NCBI GenBank assembly: GCA_900696645.1
Contig: CAADGV010000009.1
Coordinates: 62,001 to 126,000 of the forward strand
DNA: 64,000 nt
Reading direction: 5' to 3'
Origin: an uncultured Chlorobiota bacterium
GTDB lineage: Bacteria > Bacteroidota > Ignavibacteria > UBA10030 > UBA6906
Shown: positions 35,546-43,761 of the stretch, piece after piece
How the letters are laid out: each line of letters begins with the position of its first letter
Position numbering within the stretch: position 1 is the stretch's first letter
Notes under the pieces: model-generated
The model's database searches: none
The model's input: the letters and a program-made list of their open reading frames with translations, nothing else
What the model was told of the DNA's origin: nothing
Position numbers and translations under genes: made by a program

Positions 35546-36102
35546 CGATCATTTGCTTCCGGTGGCCGGAACCCGATGGGTCGCCGCTTCGGCGGCTCGG
35601 GAGGTTCCATCAGTTGGCGTATTGCCTGAATGATTGAGGTGATGGTTTCGTCGTGCGTTGCAATTTTGCGTTCAAGCTCTTCCAACTTATGGGCAATTTG
35701 TGTGTGAGAGGAGAGAACCTCGCGTAATTGCACAAAGGCTCGCACAATAAGGATGCTCACCTCTGTTGCTATCGGGCTGTTGAGGACGCTGGCAAGTTGC
35801 AGAGCCCCATGTTCAGTAAGGACGTATGGCGGTCTTCGCAAGCCCATTTTTGCCGACGGTTTGGTGGTCGCAAAATGCGACCTCCAATTCTCCAACTCCG
35901 CTTTGTTCAGGCGGAACATAAAATCCCCCGGAAACCGCTCCTTATTGCGCTTCACTTGTTCGTTAAGGCGTTTCGTACTCACGCCATAAAGACGGGCAAG
36001 GTCCGAGTCGAACATTACGCGCTTCCCGCGAATCAGCATAATTGAACTTTGGACACGCTCAAGCGGGACAATGGAAGATGATTTCAATTGCGAAGTCTTC
36101 AT
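35542..36102 (-). CDS. ORF6N-domain DNA-binding protein (second copy)
   Basis: This 186-residue protein is a paralogue of the one at 27452. It has an ORF6N domain (IRGKRVMFDSDLARLYGV, LNEQVKRNKERFPGDFMFRL), the LTEHGALQLASVLNS segment, a coiled region and a PPEPPKRRPIGF tail. Codons for RSHFAT coincide with palindrome GGTCGCAAAATGCGACC (35866-35882). A related palindrome lies upstream at 36149-36165. In the first ORF6N protein the palindrome falls at the same aligned position but is read in a different codon phase. This suggests the DNA, not the peptide, is conserved. It is transcribed downstream of the semialdehyde dehydrogenase gene. No Shine-Dalgarno is visible. Confidence 0.85.
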   Translation of the reverse strand: MKTSQLKSSSIVPLERVQSSIMLIRGKRVMFDSDLARLYGVSTKRLNEQVKRNKERFPGDFMFRLNKAELENWRSHFATTKPSAKMGLRRPPYVLTEHGALQLASVLNSPIATEVSILIVRAFVQLREVLSSHTQIAHKLEELERKIATHDETITSIIQAIRQLMEPPEPPKRRPIGFRPPEANDR

Positions 36103-36148
36103 TCAGGATCGTGTTCTTGATTTTCCGTGTTTCACCGTCAACGTAGTA

Positions 36149-36165
36149 GGTCGCAACTTGCGACC
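36149..36165. promoter_or_regulatory. palindrome upstream of second ORF6N gene
   Basis: GGTCGCAA-C-TTGCGACC is perfect. It lies 47-63 bp before the ORF6N start and just after the stop of the dehydrogenase gene. It matches the palindrome inside the ORF6N coding region, and the likeness extends through the next four bases (TCCA). Confidence 0.55.
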
Positions 36166-36173
36166 TCCATTTT

Positions 36174-37682
36174 TCAGCTCATCCAATTCACCTTCGATTC
36201 CGGATTCCACTTTATTGTCGTCTTTTTCGGTTTGGTGAGGAACTCAATGGAGCTTTTTCCAGTAATATCTCCCGCGCCAAACTTTGAGTCATTCCATCCT
36301 CCAAACGAAAACGGCTCACGCGGAACAGGCACGCCGATATTCACGCCGATCATTCCCGCGCTTGCATGCTCGATCACGTGGCGCGCAGCGCCGCCGCTTT
36401 GCGTAAAGACGCTTGCCGCGTTGCCGTACGGATTGGCATTTTCGATCTTCAACGCATCATCGACTGTATCTGCGCGCATGATGGCGAGGACGGGGCCGAA
36501 CACTTCTTCCCGCGCAATACGCATTTCCGGTTTGACAAAATCGATGACCGTCGGTCCGACGTAAAAGCCCTCTTCCTTTCCCTCAACAACACAATTGCGC
36601 CCGTCGACAAGCACCTTTGCTCCCTGTTTCTCCGCCTCGGTGATGTATCCCTCGATACGTTCCTTTGCCTTCTTCGAAATGACGGCGCCGAGATTCTTAC
36701 CGGGTATGATCTTGCGGGACTCGTCACATAACTTTTTGATGATATGATCGACGTTGCCGACCGCGACCATTGCCGACGCGGCCATGCAGCGTTGTCCCGC
36801 GCAGCCGCTCATGCTTGCGGCAACGTTCGATGCCGTCATGTCCTCGTGTGCATCGGGGAGAACGATAAGATGGTTCTTCGCTCCGCCGAGACACAACGCC
36901 CGTTTGAGATTTGCTGTTGAGCGTTGGTAGACAAGCTTTGCAACTTTGGTCGAGCCGACGAACGTCACAGCATCAATGCCGGGATGATCGCAAATCGCCT
37001 CGACAGCTTCCTGTCCGCCGTGAACGATGTTGAAAACGCCGTCAGGAAGCCCCGCCTCCTTCAATAATTCCGCGATGCGAATGGAACTCAACGGCACAAG
37101 TTCCGACGGCTTCAGAATCATCGTGTTGCCGAGAACAAGCGCGTTCGGTATTGTCCAGTTCGGCACCATGTTCGGGAAGTTGAACGGCGTAATTGAGGCG
37201 ACAACTCCGACAGGGTAACGGTCGATTCTGCATTCGACGCCCTTGCTTACTTCAAGAACTTCGCCGCTCAGGAGTTGCGGCATCGAGCAGGCGAACTCGG
37301 TGACTTCAATTGCTTTCTCCACTTCGGCAATCGATTCGCCGATCGTCTTGCCGTTTTCTTCATGCACCAGCGCCGCAAGTTCCTGCATGTGTTTTTCCAT
37401 TAATGCTTTATATCGGAAGAAGACCTGCACGCGTTCCTTAACGGGTGTGTTCGACCACACCGGAAACGTCTTCCGTGCCGAGGCAACCGCATCGTCAACA
37501 TCTTGCGGTACGGAAAGTGGAACCTTTGCAATTGTCTGTCCCACTGAAGGGTTCATGACAGGTTGGAGATTCGTGCTGCGGGAATCAATCCATCTTCCGT
37601 TCACGTAGTTCATCAGTACGCGAATGCCGTTGGAGGGTTTTGTTGCGGATACAATTGAAGGTACTTCAGCCACGAGGGACAT
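36174..37682 (-). CDS. mmsA: CoA-acylating methylmalonate/malonate-semialdehyde dehydrogenase
   Basis: This 502-residue aldehyde dehydrogenase has the MmsA/IolA hallmark GCAGQRCMA with catalytic Cys299, plus SITPFNFPNMVPNW, FVGSTKVAKLVY and a C-terminal GVPVPREPFSFGGWNDSKFG. These enzymes oxidise malonate or methylmalonate semialdehyde with CoA and NAD to acetyl- or propionyl-CoA and CO2. That is the last step after the aminotransferase at 27982, completing the locus. AAGGAGG precedes the start. It is on the opposite strand from the other pathway genes. Confidence 0.93.
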   Translation of the reverse strand: MSLVAEVPSIVSATKPSNGIRVLMNYVNGRWIDSRSTNLQPVMNPSVGQTIAKVPLSVPQDVDDAVASARKTFPVWSNTPVKERVQVFFRYKALMEKHMQELAALVHEENGKTIGESIAEVEKAIEVTEFACSMPQLLSGEVLEVSKGVECRIDRYPVGVVASITPFNFPNMVPNWTIPNALVLGNTMILKPSELVPLSSIRIAELLKEAGLPDGVFNIVHGGQEAVEAICDHPGIDAVTFVGSTKVAKLVYQRSTANLKRALCLGGAKNHLIVLPDAHEDMTASNVAASMSGCAGQRCMAASAMVAVGNVDHIIKKLCDESRKIIPGKNLGAVISKKAKERIEGYITEAEKQGAKVLVDGRNCVVEGKEEGFYVGPTVIDFVKPEMRIAREEVFGPVLAIMRADTVDDALKIENANPYGNAASVFTQSGGAARHVIEHASAGMIGVNIGVPVPREPFSFGGWNDSKFGAGDITGKSSIEFLTKPKKTTIKWNPESKVNWMS

Positions 37683-37714
37683 GACTCTGCCTCCTTGCTT
37701 GATGAGAGAATGGA

Positions 37715-38269
37715 TTACTCGAATTCGAAAACAATGTCGGTGGGAAATGAGAGCCCGGTGAGCAACGCTGAGCGGACAAGATCGGTAGTAGTAAATCGTA
37801 TCCCTTGAACATAACGAACTTCCTCAAGGACAACGACTTCTATTGATCGGTCAAACGGATTGACAATCCAGTATTCCGTCACTCCGTATTTCTCATACAG
37901 CGTCTTTTTTGTTGTGCGGTCTGTTTTCTCGGTTCCTTCAGAGAGGATTGCAACAATGAAATCGGGTGCCGCAATGCTGTTCTTCTTCGTGATAATGTGG
38001 TCGCGGGTCCTGGAGATAAGCATCAAGTCCGGCTGCGCAACATCCGTCATGGAGAAGACTACATCCGTTGGGGCGAGAAGGAGTTTCCCCCATTTGTTCT
38101 CATGAATGAAAGGGGTGAAGATGTTGGTGAGTTGCCAGAGAATAAGTTGATGTTCGGGAATCGGCGAGGGTGACATGTGCAGGTCTCCGTCAATGATCTC
38201 GTACCTCTTCCCGTCGTTGGGAAGAGTCAGGTAGTCGTCGTATGTAAAGATGATGCCTTGTGCTTGCAT
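37715..38269 (-). CDS. Uma2-family (DUF820) endonuclease-like protein
   Basis: This 184-residue protein has the Uma2/DUF820 pattern: TYDDYLTLPNDGKRYEIIDGDLHM, a PDLMLISR strand, PDFIVAILSEGTEKTDRTTKKTLYEKYGVTEYWIVNP. Asp and Glu in these segments form a PD-(D/E)XK-like site. Members are abundant in some bacteria, and their biological targets are unclear. AAGGAGC precedes the ATG at 38269. No toxin-antitoxin partner is visible next to it. Confidence 0.85.
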   Translation of the reverse strand: MQAQGIIFTYDDYLTLPNDGKRYEIIDGDLHMSPSPIPEHQLILWQLTNIFTPFIHENKWGKLLLAPTDVVFSMTDVAQPDLMLISRTRDHIITKKNSIAAPDFIVAILSEGTEKTDRTTKKTLYEKYGVTEYWIVNPFDRSIEVVVLEEVRYVQGIRFTTTDLVRSALLTGLSFPTDIVFEFE

Positions 38270-38387
38270 GGTGCTCCTTGTGCCGAACTGCAAGCATAAT
38301 CTCACTGAATCGCGCAAGAAAGTCAAGGCCTTCTTGACTAAGCAAGTCTCCTGTTGGATGTTGATTCAGTTTATCACAATCACGAGA

Positions 38388-38820
38388 ATGAAATCTCTTT
38401 CTCCAGCAATCACCACCATTGGCGAGGTGTTGGTTGATCTTGTGGCTACTGCGGCGGGACCGTTAGCCGGTGTGCTGGGATTTGTCAAAGCTCTCGGCGT
38501 TGAAGGGGCAAACGGAAGAGGGAGAGCGGGATTTTGAGTTTTGGGAGGAGACGTCCGCCGGCGAATGGATTTGTTCGGGGTTTCACAACAACGCCTGTCG
38601 ATACGACCGGTTGCGGCATGCTTTCTTCGCGGCGCTTCTACATCGGCTTGCGCACACCAACATCCCGGTTGGTGATTTATCCGCGGAAGAGTTAACTTCA
38701 ATATGTCGGTTTGCGAATGCCGTGGGCGCGTTGACCTCGCTCAAACGGGGCGGGGCTGCGGCGATTCCCTTTCCAGCCGATGTCGTAAGATTGTTGAAGA
38801 GGAAGAATCGGGATAACTGA
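38388..38820 (+). pseudogene. internally deleted, frameshifted PfkB carbohydrate kinase
   Basis: The start reads like a PfkB-family sugar kinase (ITTIGEVLVDLVAT, LGFVKALG). The end in another frame is the family C-terminus (HAFFAALLHRL, LSAEELTSICRFANAVGAL). Around 38579-38620 the bases encode GFTTTPVDTTG, then lose the frame where GAGDAF with the catalytic Asp should be. About 180 central residues are absent. It is a decayed remnant of a roughly 310-residue kinase, not a functional enzyme. Confidence 0.75.
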
Positions 38821-38913
38821 TTGTAGATTGCGGTTATGTTAGTATTCTCCCCTGCAATCTCGAATCGACAGTCCGTAATCCGTAATCCGTAAATTACCAA
38901 CCAACGAACACTC

Positions 38914-40401
38914 TTGACCATTTCTCAGCCAATCAACTTCGAACCCCGGCTCCGGTTTCTCGAGGACAAGCCTCTCGCTATTGTTGATGTCGAGACAACG
39001 GGCGGGAATGCTATGTATGGCCGGATCATCGACGTGGCGGTCATTCGTATCGAGAAGGGGAGAGTTGTCAAGGAATTTCAATCGCTTGTCAATCCCGACC
39101 GGTTCGTGCCGCATGAAATTGAGTTGCTTACCGGTATCTCCTCGGAAAGTCTGTCACATGCTCCGATGTTTTATTCGATTGCACGGGAATTGTTCAAGAT
39201 GCTCGATGGCGTAATCTTCGTCGCACACAACGCCCGGTTCGATTACGGGTTTATTAAGAACGAGTTCAGACGGCTTGGACGGGAATTCAGCGCGAAATGT
39301 TTGTGCACGGTGAAGCTCTCACGCAAACTTTTCCCGATGCATCGCAACCACAATCTTGACAGCGTCATGACGCGTCACGGGATTGAATGCCCGGCACGCC
39401 ATCGCGCTATGGGAGATGCCCGTGTCGTGATGGATTTTCTCTGCAAAGTGCAGGACGAAGTAACGCCCGAACTGTTGACACGTGCCGTCAATGCAATTCT
39501 GAAAACAAGCAGTCTCCCACCACAACTTGACAAAGAGACAATTGACGCAGTGCCCGAAACGCCCGGCGTGTATTTGTTCTACGGGAAGAACGGCGAATTG
39601 CTCTATGTCGGGAAAAGCGTCTCTCTCCGCGATCGCGTGATGTCGCATTTCTCCGGCGATCATCGTTCTGCAAAAGAGATGGAGGTGGCACATCAGGTGG
39701 CACGCATCGAGACGAGGCAGACGACGGGTGAACTTGGCGCGTTGCTGCTTGAATCGCAGCTCATCAAAGAACTCCGCCCGATGTACAACGTTGCCTCGCG
39801 CCGCCATCGCGATCTCGTTCTCGCCCGGCGTGTCACGACGTCGACCGGGTATTCGAGCATTGTTCTTGAAAAGACTCATGAAATAGAAATTGACCTTGAA
39901 GCGCCGATCATGGGCATCTTCAAGAACATGCCGCAGGCAAAGGAATATCTCGCGCAGATCACACGGGAATTCCGTCTCTGTCAGAGACTTCTCGGCATTC
40001 ATCAAACCAACTCCTATTGCTTTGCATATCACTTGCATCAATGCGATGGCGCTTGCATGGGTGAAGAACCGGCCGAAGCCTACAACGCCCGCGTGGAAGA
40101 AGCGTTTGCCGAAAGACGCGTGAAGGCGTGGCCGTTCAACGGAGGCATTGTTATCGAAGAGCGGAATCCTGTGACGAACGAAGGCGAGGCATTTCTGATT
40201 GACAACTGGTGTTTGCTGTCGTGTTTCAGGTTTACCGAATTCGGTCAGACGGAATTGTTCAAGAGCGTGAGCAGGTTCGATTTTGACGCATACAAGATTC
40301 TTGCGCGCTACATCCTTAATCCGCACAACCTCCGGAACATCAAGCACGTGAACATAAACGAGCTGTATAGAGCTTCGGACGATTTTACGAGATTAGATTA
40401 G
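38914..40401 (+). CDS. DnaQ-like exonuclease fused to UvrC-like GIY-YIG nuclease
   Basis: This 495-residue protein has a DEDDh 3'-5' exonuclease domain (about residues 20-180). Asp and Glu are in IVDVETTG, Asp in AHNARFDYGF, and His and Asp in HRAMGDARVVMDF. A GIY-YIG domain (about 212-300) follows, with PGVYLFYGKNGELLYVGKS. The C-terminal region includes CFAYHLHQCDGAC, as in UvrC/Cho relatives. A repair or nucleotide-excision role is likely. The start appears to be TTG at 38914; no ATG lies early enough to keep the exonuclease motif. Confidence 0.85.
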   Translation: MTISQPINFEPRLRFLEDKPLAIVDVETTGGNAMYGRIIDVAVIRIEKGRVVKEFQSLVNPDRFVPHEIELLTGISSESLSHAPMFYSIARELFKMLDGVIFVAHNARFDYGFIKNEFRRLGREFSAKCLCTVKLSRKLFPMHRNHNLDSVMTRHGIECPARHRAMGDARVVMDFLCKVQDEVTPELLTRAVNAILKTSSLPPQLDKETIDAVPETPGVYLFYGKNGELLYVGKSVSLRDRVMSHFSGDHRSAKEMEVAHQVARIETRQTTGELGALLLESQLIKELRPMYNVASRRHRDLVLARRVTTSTGYSSIVLEKTHEIEIDLEAPIMGIFKNMPQAKEYLAQITREFRLCQRLLGIHQTNSYCFAYHLHQCDGACMGEEPAEAYNARVEEAFAERRVKAWPFNGGIVIEERNPVTNEGEAFLIDNWCLLSCFRFTEFGQTELFKSVSRFDFDAYKILARYILNPHNLRNIKHVNINELYRASDDFTRLD

Positions 40402-40409
40402 AGGGAAGG

Positions 40410-40670
40410 TTGGAGAACAGAAACGAGGAACTGAAGATCATCTATCCCCATCAATGGACGTACGTTGTGATCGGATTGAACGAGCACGACGTACGAACTG
40501 CTATCGGGGAAGTGTTGCATGAGCGGGCCTATGAGATTGTGTTTTCCAAATCAAGCGCGCAGGGGAAGTATGTATCGCTTCGAGTGACCATGATCGTGAG
40601 CGACGAAGATGATCGCGGGCGGATCTATCAATCGTTGAACGATCACCCCTCTACCAAAATCGTTATTTGA
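40410..40670 (+). CDS. DUF493 (YbeD-like) family protein
   Basis: This 86-residue ferredoxin-fold protein has the DUF493 pattern FSKSSAQGKYVSLRVTMIVSDEDDRGRIYQSLNDHP. E. coli YbeD is a structural relative with an unclear, possibly ACT-like regulatory, role. It starts at TTG 8 bp after the exonuclease fusion gene, with GAGGGA nearby, so the two are probably cotranscribed. Confidence 0.8.
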   Translation: MENRNEELKIIYPHQWTYVVIGLNEHDVRTAIGEVLHERAYEIVFSKSSAQGKYVSLRVTMIVSDEDDRGRIYQSLNDHPSTKIVI

Positions 40671-40712
40671 TATTCCCGGAACGCACACACTATTTAGTTC
40701 AGGAGGTACCTT

Positions 40713-41474
40713 GTGATACTACCTATCGGCGATGACAATTCCGACCGCCGGATACTTCCGGTCGTCAATATTGCTTTCATTGTTGTGAACATTGTTGTCT
40801 TTGTTTTCCTGCAGGGATTGGGTGGGAACGAAGAATTTACAATGGCCTATGCCGCAGTTCCGGCTGAAATCATTTCCGGGCAAGATATTACAACACAGAA
40901 CAGTGCCGTTCAGGATCCAAGTACGGGTGAAACGGTCAGGGTCCTGGGCTTGCAACTGACGCCTATACCCGTCTACCTCACGCTGCTGACGTCGATGTTC
41001 ATGCACGGCGGGTTCATGCACATTGCGGGCAACATGCTGTACCTCTGGATTTTCGGCGACAATATCGAGGATCGTCTCGGGCATGCACGATATTTCCTGT
41101 TTTACATTGTCGTCGGCGTGCTCGCTGCTCTTGCGCATGTTTTCTCGACTGTTGCTTTCGGCGGCAATCCCTATATTCCGATGGTTGGAGCATCAGGGGC
41201 TATATCGGGCGTGTTGGGCGGGTATCTCCTTTTGTTTCCGCGTAAGCGTGTTCGCGTTCTCATGTTCAACATGCTGACGGAGGTTCCGGCTATTGCAGCG
41301 ATCGGCCTTTGGTTTGTGCTTCAGCTTCTCAGCGGGGCGGGCTCTATCGGGTCGGAGGGGGGCGGCGTTGCGTATGCGGCACATATCGGCGGTTTCATCG
41401 CGGGATTGATTCTCGTAAAAATGTTTGCAGCAAGCCGCCGCGAGCCGGATGTATTTGTGGGAAGAATCAGATAA
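40713..41474 (+). CDS. rhomboid-family intramembrane serine protease
   Basis: This 253-residue polytopic protein has rhomboid signatures: HGGFMHIAGNMLYLWIFG, catalytic Ser161 in GASGAISGVLGG and His224 in YAAHIGGF. It cleaves membrane segments of client proteins; clients are unknown. A loop of about 45 residues after the first span is typical of bacterial rhomboids. AGGAGGT gives a strong site before the GTG start at 40713. Confidence 0.92.
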   Translation: MILPIGDDNSDRRILPVVNIAFIVVNIVVFVFLQGLGGNEEFTMAYAAVPAEIISGQDITTQNSAVQDPSTGETVRVLGLQLTPIPVYLTLLTSMFMHGGFMHIAGNMLYLWIFGDNIEDRLGHARYFLFYIVVGVLAALAHVFSTVAFGGNPYIPMVGASGAISGVLGGYLLLFPRKRVRVLMFNMLTEVPAIAAIGLWFVLQLLSGAGSIGSEGGGVAYAAHIGGFIAGLILVKMFAASRREPDVFVGRIR

Positions 41475-41526
41475 GCGTGAACGATTTGTGATGTTTGTTT
41501 GTTAGATTGTGGCGGAAGGAGGATGT

Positions 41527-42102
41527 ATGCATACATTGTTGATTGCGTTGATGCTTCTCGGAGGAGGAGGTCAGAAAGGAAAGGAGTCACGTCATTTGGA
41601 AAAGGCAACGTTGGGTGCCGGATGTTTCTGGTGTGTTGAGGCAGTGTTTCAACGAATCGACGGGGTGACGTCCGTTCTGCCCGGATATGCGGGCGGGCAG
41701 AAGGAAAACCCGACGTACAAGGAAGTCACAACCGGCAAAACCGGCCACGCTGAAGTTGCGCAGATTACGTTCGATCCTGCCAAAGTGGGTTACGAAAGAA
41801 TTCTCGATATCTTCTGGCAGGCTCACGATCCTACAACACTGAACCGGCAGGGCGCCGATGTCGGCACGCAGTACCGTTCTGTCATCTTCTATCACGATGA
41901 AAAACAGAAGGCGGCGGCGGAGAAATCAAAGAAGGAAGCGCAGAAGGATTTCAACGATCCCATTGTGACGGAGATCCAGCCGCTGACAAAATTCTACGAG
42001 GCGGAAGATTATCACAAGAACTACTACAACGACAACAAGTTCCAGCCGTATTGCCAGTTTGTGATCAAGCCCAAGCTCAAGAAACTGAAGCTGTCGGATT
42101 GA
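41527..42102 (+). CDS. msrA: peptide-methionine (S)-S-oxide reductase MsrA
   Basis: This 191-residue MsrA has the active-site GCFWCVEAVF, YAGGQKENPTYKEVTTGKTGHAE and GTQYRSVIFYH. A hydrophobic N-terminal stretch (MHTLLIALMLLGGGG) suggests export, so the enzyme may repair oxidised methionine in the periplasm. No lipobox Cys is present. The start at 41527 follows GGAAGGAGG; an earlier GTG at 41509 is less likely. Confidence 0.93.
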   Translation: MHTLLIALMLLGGGGQKGKESRHLEKATLGAGCFWCVEAVFQRIDGVTSVLPGYAGGQKENPTYKEVTTGKTGHAEVAQITFDPAKVGYERILDIFWQAHDPTTLNRQGADVGTQYRSVIFYHDEKQKAAAEKSKKEAQKDFNDPIVTEIQPLTKFYEAEDYHKNYYNDNKFQPYCQFVIKPKLKKLKLSD

Positions 42103-42124
42103 AGTTCATCTCTCGAGTTCAGGA

Positions 42125-42147
42125 AAGCTCCCTATCCGGGAGCTTTT
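42125..42147. terminator. bidirectional intrinsic terminator
   Basis: AAGCTCCC-TATCC-GGGAGCTT is followed by TT on the plus strand and flanked by AAA on the other side, giving U-rich tails in both directions. It lies between msrA and the convergent lipoprotein gene. Confidence 0.7.
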
Positions 42148-42171
42148 CCATTTCAACGAAAGTTCTCCGCT

Positions 42172-42804
42172 TCACCGGATCGTCGTCTTCAACAGATTCT
42201 GCTCGAACCGCTTATAGATGACGTACCGTTCGCCGATCCGGATCGGTTTGGTAAAATCATGCACGCGCAGTTTGCGTACCTCGTCCCTCACTTTTCGGGG
42301 GAACTGTGCAATGTTTACCGGCACCGGCTCAACGGGTTTCCCCGTTCCCTCCGCGTTCCGTGCAAGAGTTTCGAACGGAGTTCCTTGTTCCAGAAGGGCA
42401 TACAACGAATCAGCTTCCCGTTCACTCTGCACAGTCAGTCCGGCAAGCGCCATCACAATCTGTTCTTCAGCCTGAACTACAATAGCATTGCGAACCCAGA
42501 TGCCGTCGGGCGGGCACTCTCCTGCAAGATGATTGAATCGCCAATGCCTCATCGAATCAATGGCGACGGCGTCCCATTGCGGATCACCGCTCGAGCCAAG
42601 CATTCTCACTTCCGCAATCGTTCCATCCTCAAGTACACGGAACAGCACACTCAGCGTGATCTTATCCTTGCGTGTAAACGATGAGAAAGACGGAAGGGAA
42701 GATATGCGTACAAGTTCAGGGTGCGGCATTTCAGGAGGGCGTGTGTGTGTGCATCCCCACAACATCCCCGCACACACAAGTACTGCATATTCGAGGCGTT
42801 TCAT
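42172..42804 (-). CDS. lipoprotein with TonB-C and parvulin-like segments
   Basis: This 210-residue protein has a lipoprotein signal (VLVCAGMLWGC). A TonB C-terminal-like domain (about residues 45-110, KITLSVLFRVLEDGTIAEVRMLGSSG) is followed by a segment resembling a degenerate PpiC/parvulin rotamase (LLEQGTPFETLARNAEGTG, FTKPIRIGERYVIYKR). No transmembrane transducer helix is present, so it is not a normal TonB. The combination suggests an envelope assembly or sensing factor (inference). GGAGG precedes the ATG at 42804. Confidence 0.65.
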   Translation of the reverse strand: MKRLEYAVLVCAGMLWGCTHTRPPEMPHPELVRISSLPSFSSFTRKDKITLSVLFRVLEDGTIAEVRMLGSSGDPQWDAVAIDSMRHWRFNHLAGECPPDGIWVRNAIVVQAEEQIVMALAGLTVQSEREADSLYALLEQGTPFETLARNAEGTGKPVEPVPVNIAQFPRKVRDEVRKLRVHDFTKPIRIGERYVIYKRFEQNLLKTTIR

Positions 42805-43053
42805 AATAAGCCTCCATTCACATGTCACTCTAAATATACCATACTTCCTTGAGGTCTGTCAACAAAGAACATTCAACAGCATATCTCTTCAGCGGCAGTA
42901 TTCTTTCCCCCCCCATTTCCATGTAGGAATCTTTTTGCCGCCGGATACGTATGAATACGAGACTTTGCTGTTTTCGTTTCGATTGTGTTGAGCTGCGATA
43001 TTTCCAGCGAGTGTTTTTATTTTTTCCCATTCACTAATTTGAGGATTGAGTTT

Positions 43054-43761
43054 ATGAAGAGAGTACTTCTTTCAGTCAGTTTGTTTTTGTTGTTCGGGAT
43101 AGCGGCGCGGCCCGGGGCGTACGCACAAAATGCGCTCGGTGGGCTGAATTTTCTCGTCGGCGTTCCGATGGGCGATTTCAAATCGAATGTTGACAAAAAC
43201 GGCTACGGAATCTCGGCGAGCATTGGCTTTGCGCCCGTCAGCTCGATTTTCATGGTGGGCGTCGAAGCTGGATTTATGCGATACGGTACCGAACGCCGGC
43301 GGGAACCGTTCAGCACAACTATTCCGGATGTGATGGTTGATGTGGAAACGTCGAATAATTTCGCACTCTTTCACGGCGTGTTCAGACTTCAACCGAATCA
43401 GGGAAGCATCCGTCCGTACCTCGAAGGCCTTGCCGGCATCAACTATCTGTACACGCAAACCGAAATCCAGAATCGCGGACGGGGCGGCGAAGAAGTCGCC
43501 AGCTCCAACAACAAGGATGATATAGCGTTCAGCTACGGCGGCGGCGGAGGCTTGATGATCCAGCTGTATTCGTCAGAGGTTGAAGGTTCGGGACTTAACG
43601 AAGTGCTGCTCGATATTCGCGGGCGCTACATCAAGGGAGGCGAGGCCGAGTACTTGAAGCAGGGTTCCATCCGGCGTGAAAACGGCCAGGTCAAGTACGA
43701 TGTTCTGAAATCCAATACTGATATCATGACGATTCAGGTAGGGGTTGCGCTCCGGTTCTAG
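43054..43761 (+). CDS. predicted outer-membrane beta-barrel protein
   Basis: This 235-residue protein has a signal peptide (MKRVLLSVSLFLLFGIAARPGAYAQ). It has alternating amphipathic strands (NALGGLNFLVGVPMGDF, GISASIGFAP, IFMVGVEAGFMRYG, VLLDIRGRYIKGG) and a final strand IMTIQVGVALRF ending in Phe, the usual outer-membrane insertion signal. GAGGATTG precedes the start. Function is unknown. Confidence 0.75.
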   Translation: MKRVLLSVSLFLLFGIAARPGAYAQNALGGLNFLVGVPMGDFKSNVDKNGYGISASIGFAPVSSIFMVGVEAGFMRYGTERRREPFSTTIPDVMVDVETSNNFALFHGVFRLQPNQGSIRPYLEGLAGINYLYTQTEIQNRGRGGEEVASSNNKDDIAFSYGGGGGLMIQLYSSEVEGSGLNEVLLDIRGRYIKGGEAEYLKQGSIRRENGQVKYDVLKSNTDIMTIQVGVALRF

